Source: Rapana venosa
Taxonomy: Eukaryota; Mollusca; Gastropoda; Neogastropoda; Muricidae
Reading direction: 5' to 3'
DNA length: 64,000 nucleotides
Assembly: GCA_028751875.1 (NCBI GenBank)
Contig: CM054155.1
Span: 55,785,880 to 55,849,879 of the forward strand
Below are positions 1-11,030 of the stretch, piece by piece (positions within the stretch are counted from its first letter, which is position 1; each line of letters begins with the position of its first letter). Both the position numbers and the translations under genes were made by a program. The notes under the pieces are model-generated. The model saw nothing but the letters and a program-made list of their open reading frames with translations, was not told the origin of the DNA and did no database searches.

Positions 1-345
1 CCAATTTGTTCTCTCTAAAAACGTTTTTTCCTTTTCACAAAGTAGACGTCTGTATGTCCGTCTACATATCACACATTGTACCCTGCATTCAGCTTTTACC
101 GTTTTCATTTTACTACGAACAAACTTCCTCCACCATCGTCTCATCTCTTGTTCAGCAGTAGTGCATTCAGAATCGAGCCAACTATTCTGTTTGGGACCAA
201 TGCCTCTCTTATGCTTCATACATTCTGCTGCCAGAATTAGACCTTCATTTAAATAGGACACTGCAGCATCCACAGACACTGACGTTAGATTGGCAGAGGC
301 TTTATCCAGTACATTCTGAAAATAATCACTTCCATCACTACATTT
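1..345 (-). mobile_element. Non-LTR retrotransposon fragment (linker between endonuclease and RT), runs off window
   Basis: The minus strand is open for about 114 codons from 345 to the window edge with no stop. The translation has the look of the region between the AP endonuclease and the reverse transcriptase of LINE ORF2: a W-L-D-S-E-C step near + position 165, followed by a basic, Trp/Arg-rich stretch (M-R-R-W-W-R-K-F) and a second Cys/Arg-rich stretch. In LINEs this segment follows the SDH box and precedes RT block 0. Neither the catalytic endonuclease nor the RT is inside the window, so the clade (L2/CR1/Jockey-like) is a guess. Upstream a stop closes the frame, so the copy is probably 5'-truncated. 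Confidence 0.5.
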
Positions 346-489
346 ACATCACCAGGTCTTTTCTACTGAAAAGGGATATGAGAACTAGTAATTTTTTCAC
401 CACAAATACATGTATGTTTATTTGAAAAATTAATCCTATAAGCATTTTCACTCTCTCTCTAAACCTCCATCTTTGTGTCTCTCATTCTC

Positions 490-510
490 TGTTTCTTGCT
501 TCTTCTTCTT

Positions 511-545
<35 letters not shown>

Positions 546-600
546 TCTTCTTCTTCCTTCTTTTACTCTTCTTCCCTCCCCCTCTCTCTCTCTCTCTCTC
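490..600. repeat. (CTT)n and (CT)n simple repeats
   Basis: A run of CTT triplets (about 497-560) is followed by a CT dinucleotide tract to about 600. The open frames across it are poly-Phe/Leu artefacts. From 600 to about 1010 I see no gene or known repeat. Confidence 0.9.
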
Positions 601-1019
601 AATCTTGTTGCCCCTTGTTACCTTTAAAACCCAGACTGAAAGACTAATGTTTTCCTTCTCTTACACCCTTATCTCTTTACATTTGTTTTTTTCAAACAGG
701 AGACAGAGACGTGAAACATACTTTCCTGATGACGGGCAGCCATGTTACTTCTAGCCCACAAACAAAAGCCAATAGGAAACGGTAGATTCAGTGGCTAAAA
801 CAAACGAGTGCGCTGATTGGTTCTCTTAACTCTTTGACTCTTGTGTCACGAGCACTGGTTGGCGGGATGCGATTTTGCTTTCTAAGTCACGGGGTGGTGT
901 TTGAGTTTGGTTGATTATGTTTGCTTTGGTTGGTGGGGAGGTTGGGACTTGACAATTAGACAGACAGAGATTTGATCTTCCATCAGACTACCCCAAGTCG
1001 TGAGTCTGAAATGTGTGTT

Positions 1020-1092
<73 letters not shown>

Positions 1093-1276
1093 TCAAACTG
1101 GAACTGGAACTGAATATCTTAATGAGGATAATTGGATAAGCCAGGGGTTTCTTTACACCAGGACCTCGGGGGAAAAAAGTGAAACAAACATGAATAAACC
1201 AATGAATCAACACACGAAATAATTTCAAATAGCAATGAAATGAATGACTAAAATTACCACTCAACTATTGACAAAT

Positions 1277-1350
<74 letters not shown>

Positions 1351-1380
1351 ACACACACATACACACACACACACGCACGC
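1020..1380. repeat. (GA)n tracts and (CA)n tract
   Basis: Two interrupted (GA)n blocks (1020-1089 and 1279-1346) run into a (CA)n/(CGCA)n block. Between them, 1110-1175 faintly resembles the 3' end of SINE family B in minus orientation (a GAGGATAA-TGGATAAG-like stretch). Confidence 0.9.
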
Positions 1381-1569
1381 ACGCACGCACAGACACAGAC
1401 CGACAGACAATGTGCTGTTGTTCCTCCATTTAACGTCCTTCCCTTAAGTAAGTGATATTAGTTGATAGGAAAAAGAATTATGAGAAAGGTAGAAAAAAAA
1501 GCGGGGGGGTGGTAGGGGGAGTATGTGAATAAATGATGAGCATGTGAGTTCAAGTGCATACATAGAAAG

Positions 1570-1720
1570 AGACGGGCGGAAGGGGGGGGGGGGGGGGGGA
1601 GACAGAGACAGAGAGACAGACAGAGAGAGAGACCGAGCATGTGTGTGAGTGAGTGGGGAGAAGGTAATGCGTGCTTGTGAGTGCACACACACATACACAC
1701 ACACACACACACACATACGG
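1570..1720. repeat. Poly-G, (GA)n and (CA)n
   Basis: A G homopolymer of about 19 bases, GAGA/GACA repeats and a (CA)n tract. Confidence 0.85.
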
Positions 1721-1726
1721 CACTAG

Positions 1727-1868
1727 ATGGATGGATGGATGGATGGATGGAATGATGGATGTAGGGATGGATGGATGGAATGATGGATGGATGGATGGAT
1801 GGACGGATGGACGGATGAGTGGATGGATGTACGGATGGATGGACGGATGGGTGGATGGATGGATGGAC
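1727..1868. repeat. (ATGG)n tetranucleotide array with variants
   Basis: About 140 bp of GGAT/ATGG repeats, interrupted by GGAC and GAATGATGG variants. The variant units recur at regular spacing, which suggests a higher-order pattern from slippage. Confidence 0.9.
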
Positions 1869-2089
1869 CATTACTAATACTTTATCATCTCAATAAGCAG
1901 AGAAAGCTAAAGATGAAAACTGGCATAGGGCTTCAACACCCTGTTTAAGAACTAAGACCAGGCAAGCATCTCAACCACGTCCATCCCATCTCCCAGATTA
2001 TAATCTATACATTACTTTTGTTTGGTGGGAAGAGGTAACTCAGTGGTCAGAGCTGAGCACTGGCTCTCCTGAAACTAAGAAACAGAGAT

Positions 2090-2455
2090 GCAGCCTTCTT
2101 ATGACGCTTTTGAATCCGGCCTCAAAACACATTTATTTCAAACCTAAGATTCTCCACTCTTGCATTTCATTTTTATCCCTGCCCTCAACAGCCCAAACCC
2201 CATCACCCTGCGGGAATGTACAACCTTTATGTGTGTGAGTAGGTGTGCGTGTGTGTACGTGCGTGCGCGCGAGCGTGTGGGTATACGTTTAAATTTGTAA
2301 AAAAAAAAAAAAAAACCCAAAAACCAACAACTATTAATCGTAACAGGCTGCATGTGAATGAGTAGGATAAATGAAAGCGCTTTGATTTGGGTTTTTTGCG
2401 AGATATAGCGCTATATAAATTCCATTATTATTATTATTTATTTTTTTATATCATT
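2090..2455 (+). mobile_element. L2-like LINE 3' end (last ORF codons, 3' UTR, ATT tail)
   Basis: At 2104-2150 the frame reads D-A-F-E-S-G-L-K-T-H-L-F-Q-T-stop, the usual C-terminus of L2/CR1-type ORF2 (S-F-K-S-S-L-K-T-H-L-F). A 3' UTR follows, ending in the AGCGCTATATAAATTCC block and an (ATT)n tail at 2425-2455, the terminal signature shared by several copies in this window. The sequence just upstream (2040-2070, TAACTCAGTGGTCAGAGC) resembles the A-box side of SINE family A, so the left edge may be composite. Confidence 0.7.
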
Positions 2456-2489
2456 ATTATTATAAGACACTAGCCAGTCGTTTACCTTC

Positions 2490-2646
2490 CAAATACTTGA
2501 TAATAATAATAAATGGAATTTATATAGCGCTATATCTTGTAAAAAAAAAAAATCAAAGCGCTTGCATCCATTCCACTCCTACACATGCAACCAACAATGA
2601 TTAATAGTTTAACAAATTCAAATACACACAAACGCACGCGCGCACG

Positions 2647-2686
<40 letters not shown>

Positions 2687-3020
2687 TTATATGTCTCAGC
2701 AGGGTGATGGGAATTTAGGCCATTGAAGGCAAGGACAGATAATTATGAGATGAAACTGTAGGGGGAGGTCTTAGGTTTGAAACGGGTAAATCTTGAGGCT
2801 GGATTTAAAAGTGTTGTAAGTAGGCTTTTCGCGAAGGGAGAGAGGGAGGTCATTCCAGATTGATGGACCAGAAACCGAGAAAGACCGACAGCCAACGGTG
2901 GACTGGTTGAATCTAGGTATTTGTAAGCACAAGGTATCTGCAGCAGAGCGGAGGGAACGAGTAAGGAGGGTACAGGTGAAGACACTTAACCTGCCAGCCA
3001 GTCAACGAGCCAGCCAAACC
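2490..3020 (-). mobile_element. L2-like LINE 3' end, inverted relative to the preceding copy
   Basis: Minus-strand translation of about 2960-2770 gives N-Q-S-T-V-G-C-R-S-F-S-V-S-G-P-S-I-W-N-D-L-P, then F-K-S-S-L-K: the canonical C-terminal block of L2/CR1-type ORF2. The 3' UTR contains a (CA)n tract (2648-2683) and ends in the same GGAATTTATATAGCGCTATA block and ATT tail (2490-2560). It lies tail-to-tail with the 2090-2455 copy, the two tails separated by about 40 bp. Confidence 0.75.
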
Positions 3021-3349
3021 TTTGCAAAAAGCCATAAACAAAAAACAACAAATGGAAAGAAACACAAAGGAGCATGCAAAACCAAACTCCCTAAAACCAA
3101 CACTTTTGGCTTGCATGCTGTCAGTGTCACCTAGATTAACATGAAAAAGGCCAGGGACGAAAATGTTGCTAGGTCTGTAAAGTGAACTGTTTGTGGCAGG
3201 CTGCTCAGTTCCAATTGCTGGACAAGTTTCCTGCTGTACACTTTGGAGTACTGCGCTCATAAATAGGAGGCTGTAGGAGCACAGCAGACATGAGTTTGCA
3301 ACTGTGCGTGAGCAATGAAGCAGCTAGAGCATAGGGAGAGGTCATACTG

Positions 3350-3354
<5 letters not shown>

Positions 3355-3420
<66 letters not shown>
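3355..3420. repeat. (TG)n microsatellite
   Basis: About 32 uninterrupted TG units. Confidence 0.95.
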
Positions 3421-3421
<1 letters not shown>

Positions 3422-4050
3422 AAATGTACTTTATACAATACAATCGAAACTGGTAATGTGTGAGATGAAGTGCTTGAGGAAAGCCGTCAACAAGACCAGG
3501 AGAGACAAGATAAGAAACGAGGTGATCAGAGACATGGTAGGAGCCACACCCGTCCTACACCATATTGAACAACAATGAACCAAGTGGTTCAGGCACCTGA
3601 CACGAATGCCGCCAAACCAGCCAGCCTTGCGTGCTTACAACTTGAGGTACTCTGGCACGAGGGCCAGAGGTAGACCCAGGCGACGCTGGAGTGATTCCGT
3701 GGCAGAAACACTGAAAGTCCATGGATTGTCCTTCCTCCAAGCTACCCGCCTTGCAGCAGACAGACAGTTATATCTCCCCGCGACGCCACAGAGTACAAGC
3801 GGAAGGAAAAAGTAAAGTATACAATACAATCCTACAAGGCACAGTGAGGGGAGGAAGAAGAAGAGGCAGACAAAGGAAGAGATGGGAGGACACCATTCGA
3901 GAGTGAACAGACATGGAGCTGAGAGACACCCTGAGGGTGGCTGAGAGACGAGAGGACTGAGAAAGGTGGTTGACAAAGCTTCGAAGGCACCCCAAAGGAT
4001 TCGGAATCGGAGGGATCGGTGACGGTACTTTATAATACGGCAAAGTACAT
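3421..4050 (+). mobile_element. RTE-like LINE 3'-terminal fragment, split by a nested insertion
   Basis: From 3823 the frame reads Y-N-T-I-L-Q-G-T-V-R-G-G-R-R-R-G-R-Q-R-K-R-W-E-D, the C-terminal block shared with the RTE-like elements at 22.9, 33.1 and 36.0 kb. An in-frame stop follows and then a degraded last stretch (L-R-V-A-E-R-R-E-D) to about 4010. The first bases of this fragment (3421-3445) are separated from the rest by the insertion at 3446-3817. Confidence 0.7.
3446..3817 (+). mobile_element. Nested LINE 3' end with 14-bp target-site duplication
   Basis: The translation (Y-E-M-K-C-L-R-K-A-V-N-K-T-R-R-D-K-I-R-N, then W-F-R-H-L-T-R-M, then G-R-P-R-R-R-W) is the C-terminal region of a different LINE lineage, in which a W-F-G-H-L-x-R-M motif follows the RT. 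The segment is bounded by identical 14-bp copies of TATACAATACAATC at 3432-3445 and 3818-3831, so it is a 372-bp 5'-truncated insertion into the RTE-like fragment around it. One stop interrupts the frame near 3575. Confidence 0.75.
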
Positions 4051-4254
4051 GATGACTACATCGAAGGATGCCCTACACCTTGATATCAACCACGGTGGTG
4101 GTTAGGTTGTTTTTTTAGTCCAAAATATGTTTTCAATAGCCCCAAGCACGTAGTGAACTCCCTGCATATTGATCTGATTAATGGGAGCAGGATGCACTTT
4201 GAGTTAGAACCACCTGCCTCAAGCCTAATGAGAAACCAGTGTAGTGGAGCAGCG

Positions 4255-5037
4255 GCAGCAGCAGCAGCAGCAGCGGTGGAGGGCTACGGTTCACAGGTCC
4301 CACGTCCATGAGGGCAGTGTCTGTGGACACATCTGCTCACACAGGATGGCCGGTCCCCTGTACAGTCGTCACTCTGTGGCTCTGGAACCTCTTTTAATCT
4401 CCTTCAGAAATGCAGACAAGTTATCTCCGAAAAGCGTTGAGAATGGCACCCAGTCAGAGCACTATCTGGCCGATTTTCTGTGAAGGCGGGGCCTGATGGT
4501 CTGCCGACGTGTTGATTGACAGCTCCCTGAGGGTGAGACCAAGTCAGGCAAGAGCGTCTGCATTGGCCTCTGTAACCTCTTTACTCAGCTTGGCCTCATA
4601 ACCAATGTGGTGCCTACTTCTAGCTACTGCCGTAGTATAGCTGTTTTTACACCTATTCTCTGCCATGGGCCAGTTTTCAGTCGGCACACAGCAAGCGCGT
4701 GTGGGGAGTTCCTTCCACCTCTCTGGAGTCACGGTAGGGACAAGAAGCTGCTCCCAGTTGCTTAGTCTCTCGTCCTTGTCCATGTAACCACTGAACTTGT
4801 CTTCAGACAGCCATTTGGCAAACCTATTGTTGATAAGCCTGGCTAGAGAAGAAGCCACTGGTTTTGTTGGTGTTTTTTTTCTTTCCCTGTCAGCTCGTCA
4901 TCTAAGCTGGCAAGAAATTCCTCTTCTTCATCTGCCAAAGAAAGAATCTCATCATCGCCAACAAGCTCTCCCTCAGATTCAGAGCTTTCTGAGCTTTCTT
5001 CCAAGTCTAGCACTTGATGCACATTCGTAGGAGTAGG
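4255..5037 (-). pseudogene. DIRS-like retroelement gag-type ORF, degenerate
   Basis: On the minus strand an acidic N-terminal part (L-E-E-S-S-E-S-S-E-S-E-G-E-L, about 5010-4960) is followed, after a frameshift near 4860, by a 104-residue frame (4858-4544) with S-S-L-A-R-L-I-N-N-R-F-A-K-W-L-S and W-E-Q-L-L-V-P-T-V-T-P-E-R-W. This acidic region plus ENC-x-L-x-V-P-x-V-x-P-E-x-W pattern is what I associate with the gag-like first ORF of DIRS-type elements. A later frame carries F-G-D-N-L-S-A-F-L-K-E (4440-4405), also found in the 54.3-55.3 kb relic, so the two loci are copies of one family. Several stops mean it is dead. Confidence 0.5.
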
Positions 5038-5160
5038 TCATTGTGTTCCGGTGGGAACAGATGACAAAATTTACAAAATCGCATACACACTGGGACTTGA
5101 TGTAAGAAAGCACATGAGTGCTTATTCCATTATCCATAATATGAAAAAATAAAATCTACC
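5037..5160 (+). mobile_element. SINE family B, 3' half
   Basis: Matches the 3' half of the tRNA-headed SINE at 59.68 kb: CCGGTGGGAACAGATGAC, AAATTTACAAAA, CGCATACACAC, then GTGCTTATTCCATTATCC. The tRNA-like head is missing. Confidence 0.8.
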
Positions 5161-5193
5161 TCTCTCCTGTAATCCTGTATATGTGAATCCTTC

Positions 5194-6003
5194 ATGCCTG
5201 TTGCAGGACTGCCGCCAACTCTTGAATGCCTGTTGAGTTCTCTGTTGTGTGGTAGCTCAGTGAAATCCTTCAAGATAGTCGGTGAAGGTGATCAAACTCT
5301 TGTTGTTCTCTCTCTGTCAGCCAACACTTCCATGCAACCCCCTGTAACTGAAGATAGCACTGTGATCTACAGACATAAGTGTCCTTCACAGGTAAGAAGA
5401 GACAGAGTGTGAGCTGAAGCACACAGGGCTGAGATATGCAGAACAGGAGCTGAGACAAAGGCAAGCAACCCATCCCCTTCAGGTTTATTGTTGCCGGCCC
5501 CTCCCAGTTGTTGGTACAATGCCGACCAACAGGCAAAGAAACCTGTTTCTAACGACAATTTATCATACATTCCCTGCACCTCATCAGCACCTGGATCTTG
5601 AAAAGACCTATATTTGATAAACAGCAAATGGATATGTTGCTACGTGATATGAACGCTCAGACAATGAAGGCCTCTTACAAATTTGAACAAATGAGGAGAG
5701 AGGAGGAAGAATCCAACGTGACTATTACAGGGTGTGTGGGTAGTGAAAGTGATGCTGAATGTAAAGAATCTGATAATGACTCAGAGACAGATTACAGTGA
5801 TTTGATGCAAGGTATGAAGGAGTTCTATGGCAGCATGTGCAAGAAACTAGATGATTGCTGTAACAGTGAAAGAGAAATCAGTCGCCACAAAACAGTGAAA
5901 GAAGAAAATCTCACTACAGATGTTAAGTTGCTGCTACTTAGTTTGCATGAATCTTTTCCAGGTTTGAAGTCTGACAGTGTGATATACATCCACTTTGCTC
6001 CAT
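5194..6003 (+). pseudogene. Unrecognised repeated ORF family ('PPSQ-RRD' family), copy 1
   Basis: ATG at 5194 opens a frame beginning M-P-V-A-G-L-P-P-T, then S-S-V-K-S-F-K-I and Y-R-H-K-C-P-S-Q-V-R-R-D-R near 5370-5405. After frameshifts around 5410, 5470 and 5590 the coding signal continues as L-L-L-P-A-P-P-S-C-W and then a clean 135-codon frame (5598-6003), acidic and rich in E/S/D in its middle. Copy 2 (15.9-16.6 kb, minus) starts M-P-V-T-G-L-P-A-T and has Y-Y-R-R-K-P-P-S-Q-I-R-H-D-Q-Q-R-A. Copy 3 (11.9-12.5 kb) has Y-Q-R-K-L-P-T-Q-I-C-R-D-R-R and F-V-P-T-P-P-S. The shared start and basic motif make this a dispersed ORF family, probably the first ORF of a retroelement. Function unknown; I cannot place it in a named family. 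The 5391/5392 CAG|GTAAGA looks like a splice donor, but the shared ATG argues against an exon reading. Confidence 0.5.
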
Positions 6004-6100
6004 GATGTGGTAACCATGTCATGACCCTATTTCTGCTATGTATCTGAAATGTTTTGTGCACCCCCACTGTCCCCTTGTGAACAGGCATCTGGCTGTTCAC

Positions 6101-6106
6101 AATAAA
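6101..6106 (+). promoter_or_regulatory. AATAAA polyadenylation-type hexamer after copy 1 ORF
   Basis: AATAAA lies 98 bases after the stop at 6003. It may be the 3' processing signal of the copy 1 transcript or a chance hexamer in AT-rich sequence. Confidence 0.3.
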
Positions 6107-6296
6107 CCTCTATCTCTCTGTGCATTCCTGTCTGTCTGCCAGTCCAGCTGGCTGTCCGTGTTCCTTACCTTGATGCAGGTAGGTAAAAGCATTCCCTGCA
6201 CACATGTAGCAACAATGTCAGGCTTGGTCAAGACCGAGATGAAGGTGCTGTGTTTCCACACGGAATGTTTGTTGATGCTCAGAGCTCTCTGCCTCC

Positions 6297-6384
6297 GCTT
6301 GTCTGTCTGTCTGTCTGTTCCTCTCCGTCTGTCTGTATCTCTCTGTCTCTCTGCTTGTCCGTCTGTCTGCCTGCCTGTCTGTCT

Positions 6385-6429
<45 letters not shown>

Positions 6430-6681
6430 TCTCTCTCTTGTTTTTGTCTAGTTGTGGCTCTGGCTCTGGCTTTTTGAATCTCTTTCTCTCCTACTTACTG
6501 GTTTTGGCTCTGCCTATGTTTGTTTGTCTGTTGTTTTCCTTTTCTTTCTCTTTCCGTCTGTCTCGATGGCAGAATGAAAGAGTGATAGATCGAGAAACAG
6601 AAAGAGACAGAGAGATAGTGAGACACTGACAGAAAAAGTGAGAGGGAGAGACATACAGACAGACAGAAAGAGAGAGAGAGC

Positions 6682-6758
<77 letters not shown>

Positions 6759-6760
6759 GT
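6297..6760. repeat. (TGTC)n, (CT)n, (GACA)n and (CA)n tracts
   Basis: TCTG/TCTC-type repeats (6297-6440), GAGA/GACA repeats (6585-6680) and a (CA)n tract (6679-6755). Open frames here are low-complexity artefacts. Confidence 0.9.
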
Positions 6761-6898
6761 GGAAACAACTTTTACTTAAACTTATTCCTGATCATTAAAA
6801 CATGATTATTCCTCAACTTTATTTAGCCTCAGGTCTGATCACAGCACACTTCTTACAGACGACTTATGGGATCATGGCCTGGCTTCTGCCATCCCCAT

Positions 6899-6912
6899 TG
6901 TGTGTGTGTGTG

Positions 6913-6957
<45 letters not shown>

Positions 6958-6981
6958 CGCGTGTGGGTGTGTGTGTGTGTG
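6899..6981. repeat. (TG)n with a (GC)n core
   Basis: TG repeats interrupted by a short GCGCGCGC stretch, which is alternating purine/pyrimidine throughout. Confidence 0.9.
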
Positions 6982-6999
6982 TTTTCTGCCTTGTGTTAA

Positions 7000-8945
7000 T
7001 CAAGAGCAAGGTAAGAGACGGCTTCTGGTCTAAGGAGATGAAGGCTTGGCTCTCTCAGTCGGTGTGTAAGTGAGGCAGGACCCACCACAGCTAGTGTTGC
7101 CTGTGCTTTCTGTGGTGTTAGTGGGGTGATGGACTTCAGGAAACCGTCTGTTAGCTTCCTTGAGAAGGGATGGGGTAGGCACAGTAGCGGTAGGGAACGG
7201 AAGCTCTTTGGGTGTTACTGGGATTCATAATGGTAACAATAATGCTTGATGTGGTTTGTCATCATGAGTTTCTTGACTAAGATGGTTACTGTGGAAACAC
7301 AAGGGACGCTTTTGACAACAGGTGTGTTTTTTTAATTCTAGGCTGATCTGTCTTCAGCTTTCCACAGCAGCACGTCATAGTGAGGCTCGGCCAATCTGGA
7401 GTTGTCTGCATCTTGGTTTTTCATCAGTCCTTCTTAAGTGCCCCCTGTATTGTATTCTGTTAAGAGGGGTGACGTGACAAAACCATGCCAGCTGTGTTGT
7501 ATTGTACCTAACATTCAATCAATAAACCTCAACATACACAACACAATTAACATAACATGTACAAAATGGTTGCTAACGATTTGTAGATAGCCACAGGAAG
7601 AAATACTATTGATAGGTTGAATAATTAGGTTGACATGATTATCTCAAGACACTCCTGACACTGTACCTGCATCTTAAACAGTAAATCTACCAAAGCACAT
7701 AGCATAAAGCAAAATCATTGTCAAGCACTTAATGAAACGCACATAAATTACAAGCATCAATGCAACATATCGTTAAAATCATTATTAAACATCTCTACAT
7801 ATGGCTTACATGTGTTTGCCATCTTCAGACATTTCTCACATCCCACAACACATTATTTCTTGCGGCAAACCGACATATGAAAAAATCACAAGAAACCCAC
7901 CCCCCAAAAAATCCCTGGTGTGATAGCAAAAACATCAAATATATTTTGACACCGACGCTGTTGGCAGGTCACCGGATCCCTTAGACCACATAAAGAAGTG
8001 GGATCCGCCACCTGGCCTGGGCAAGAGCAAGGCCACAGAGCTCTCAGAGACTAATAAGATGATGGCTTGGCTCTGTCCTGCTCCCTGGAATTAGACAGGC
8101 AGGCAGTCAGTGTGGCAGACAGGCAGTGATACGAGTGCTTCCTGTTCCCCCTGGCTATAGTTAGTGGTGGTGGGTTTGAGGACAGAGTCAGGAGACAGGC
8201 TGAGAGAGAGACAGACAGACAGACAGGGAGGCAGACAGACAGAGGGGTGAGAGGAAGCAGCTGCCGGGTGCTTGGCTACAAGCTGGAAGGTCACAAGATT
8301 GATACACATAAAAGTCATGAGGATTTTTTGGACTCCAGCAGGCTCCTACCCAGAGTGGGCTTGCTATGAGTTCGTTGGGAAGACTGCGACCATACAGTCC
8401 AGCTTCCTGATACATGGCTAATGAAAAATCGGTGTGTGATGTGAGACAGTGCGTCTGGGTTGATCTGGAATCGGTATCAATGATTAAGAGCGATCTGCTG
8501 TGACAGTTGGGGTGAGCAGGGAAGAGTTGAGAGGGCTGGTCAGAAAGGGCGAGATGTTAGGAAGAGGCCTAACTAGATCTGAAGACTGCTGACTGGTTAG
8601 GGTTTTTAGATTCAGCGTGCAGTTAGGGGGAGGGGGATTGACTTGCAGTTTAAGGCAATGGGAAAAAACAGCCTAGGGATAGATCAAACTGCTCCGCCAT
8701 ACTTCAAGTTCATTGGCGCCACGCACGCCAAACGTGTTTTTGAATTAGATCTAAAGTAGGCTTTATTATTTTCAAACTTAGGTGTCTTATTTGCCTTTAC
8801 AAACTAATGAAACGAACATAGTCATTGTCACAGTTTCTCGAAGCAGCCACATCCGGTTCATGTAAATTAGGTTGACAATGTGCTTGTTTACGTTTTAACC
8901 AGAGAAGACCCTAAAGAAAATACACACAACAATTAGCTTGTAGAT
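7000..8945. other. Mostly unannotated sequence
   Basis: No gene recognised. A stretch near 7440-7490 on the minus strand resembles the W-F-G-H-V-T block of the RTE-like ends (AGGGGTGACGTGACAAAACC here against GGCGGGTGACGTGGCCGAAC at 36.22 kb), a very small possible LINE scrap. The stretches 7005-7060 and 8020-8075 share AAGAGCAAGG and GGCTTGGCTCT in the same order, perhaps an old duplication. A (CAGA)n patch lies near 8205-8245. Confidence 0.3.
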
Positions 8946-9207
8946 ATCACTAAAGAGCGTTTTTCTTTTCCTTCCTTTTCTTAAATGACGTAAGCAGTTC
9001 ACAACATGACATGATGATGTTCAAAGCCTCAGGGATGTTCTGATTGCTCAGACTTAAAAGTATAACTTTCACCAATGCTCCAGGGATAAACAAAAATAAA
9101 CAATCAGAAACTCCAAACACCACACACACACACACACACTTGACATTAGGCCTAAAGCGTTTAAAAGTGCGAGCTGTTGGAGAACTCATCTGCCTGTTCT
9201 GCATCTA

Positions 9208-9300
9208 GTCCCCGTGTGTATGCAGTTTTGTAAATTTGTCATCCATTTCCACCGGCACAGATGGCCTACTCCTCCAAAAAGCGACAGAAATAGAAATGCA
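9208..9300 (-). mobile_element. SINE family B fragment
   Basis: Contains CCCCGTGTGTATGCAGTTTT, then TTTGTCATCC and a CACCGGCACAGATGGCCTAC block: the reverse complement of the middle of family B. Confidence 0.7.
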
Positions 9301-9399
9301 GTCAACCCTTTCATCAGTGTTATGAAACGTTACTTTAGGCTGTAAATTTGCTAAGTTTGGATAACATCTTGTTGTCAGAAGAGAACAAATTACAAAATG

Positions 9400-9640
9400 T
9401 GAACATGGACCTTGAATACATATATTTATGAGGTAGGATATTCTTTGGAATCTCAGAAAACTCTGGACATTCCATTATAAAGTGAAACCCATCCCTATCG
9501 TTTTCATGTTACATTGTTTACAAAGACGATTTTTGCGTTAAATGCCGTTCACTCGTCCTGTTTCAATCAGCAATGAATGATCAATACACCTGAATCTAAA
9601 TAATGAAATAATATTGTTACATGGCAACTAATATACTTCT
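9400..9640 (-). mobile_element. LINE C-terminal zinc-knuckle fragment
   Basis: Minus-strand translation gives F-R-F-R-C-I-D-H-S-L-L-I-E-T-G-R, then R-L-C-K-Q-C-N-M-K, and after a one-base shift G-F-H-F-I-M-E-C-P-E-F. The order R-x-E-T-G-R, C-x-x-C, then H-F-x-x-x-C is the C-terminal zinc-binding tail after the RT of many LINE ORF2 proteins. Two stops or shifts mean it is dead. Confidence 0.65.
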
Positions 9641-10014
9641 CCCTTTTAAAACAGTAATAAGATCAGACCACAGCTCTGACAGACACAATCATTAGCTCAA
9701 CAAACTTATGCAGAACGCAACACATTGATTAGACGAGATTCAACATGTTGACTTCGTTTTAAACACAGAGCTGACCACGTCTGCTGCATTACCAATAGCA
9801 GGCCACCCTCTTTTTTTTTCCTTCTATATATTTTATGAGAGAGAGAGAGATTTCGATTATTTTATTGCTTAAAGCTTTCGCCCATTGCAATGGGAAGGCG
9901 TGGGGATGGGGGTACAATAAACAAAACTTCAAATTGATATCATCATAAACAAGCAGGCACGTGACAAGGCTGCCATGTCACTAAGTTCAGTCCTGCAGAC
10001 CCAATGGATCATGC

Positions 10015-10015
<1 letters not shown>

Positions 10016-10080
<65 letters not shown>
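10016..10080. repeat. (GA)n microsatellite
   Basis: About 31 GA units. Confidence 0.95.
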
Positions 10081-10083
<3 letters not shown>

Positions 10084-10729
10084 TCCTTTCTTCCATGGCT
10101 CATCCTTTCCCCGAAAACTTTCCCTCTCCGCCCCTAATCTTGTTTCCTTCAGCTCCCTCAACCCGTCTCATCCTTTTCCATTACCAGCCCAGCATCATTC
10201 TCTAAATGGCGCCGGTACTTGGCCACCAGACCAAGACACAAAGCCACCGTTACTGTCTGCCCTCCCTCCCTCCCTTCCTTCCTTCCTTCCCAATTAGCTG
10301 CCCAGTCATAAGGAGAAAGAAGTACAGCGCTCATTCCTCCTGCCATTAGTCCTCTGTCACTGCCGTTTCGTAGACAGATAACAGTACATTTCTGTGTCTG
10401 TTATATTCTGGAAATCATGGGTTTGAATCTCAGCTGTGCAGCAAATATTAATGGTTCAGATTTTTAAAATATACTTCCTCCTCCAAATCAAACTAATGTG
10501 TACTCTGCCACTCCTGCATTCTGCTTCACTTGTGCATGCCCACAGTAAATCTCTTCTCTGTTACAACTGTGCTTTTTATGCATTTCAAGTTTAGAGTGGA
10601 GATTAAATTGTCCTTTTTGGTGTGCGAACAGATAGTCAACGTCTTCAATACTATGTATCAACAAATCAGCGTGCAGTTAGTAATTCGTTATATTGATTAC
10701 TACTGAGAAAATATAGAAGCAAAATATAG

Positions 10730-10733
<4 letters not shown>

Positions 10734-10791
<58 letters not shown>
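10734..10791. repeat. (GA)n microsatellite
   Basis: About 28 GA units. The 10.08-10.73 kb interval holds no recognisable gene. Confidence 0.95.
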
Positions 10792-10794
<3 letters not shown>

Positions 10795-10983
10795 TGCTGA
10801 ACACTGAAATTAATTCATTGCCATTAACAATACAGTCCTTTTGGCAAGGAGCACAGTATTAAACAATATGTGTTTTTGCAACAAGGAAATAATGAAAACC
10901 GAAAGAGGAAGGAATCTTCAATAACTACATTAAACCGAATGCATTAATTGTTATCATACATTAATTGTTATCAGAAGCTTGGG

Positions 10984-10995
10984 CGTGCGCGCGCG

Positions 10996-11030
<35 letters not shown>

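Noticed and set aside
5207..5391. A 185-nt spliced exon with acceptor TTGCAG and donor CAG|GTAAGA
   Set aside because: The second copy of the family at 16.6 kb starts with an equivalent ATG and has the same residues upstream of the supposed acceptor, so the ORF is read through; the donor look is coincidental. Not entirely excluded.
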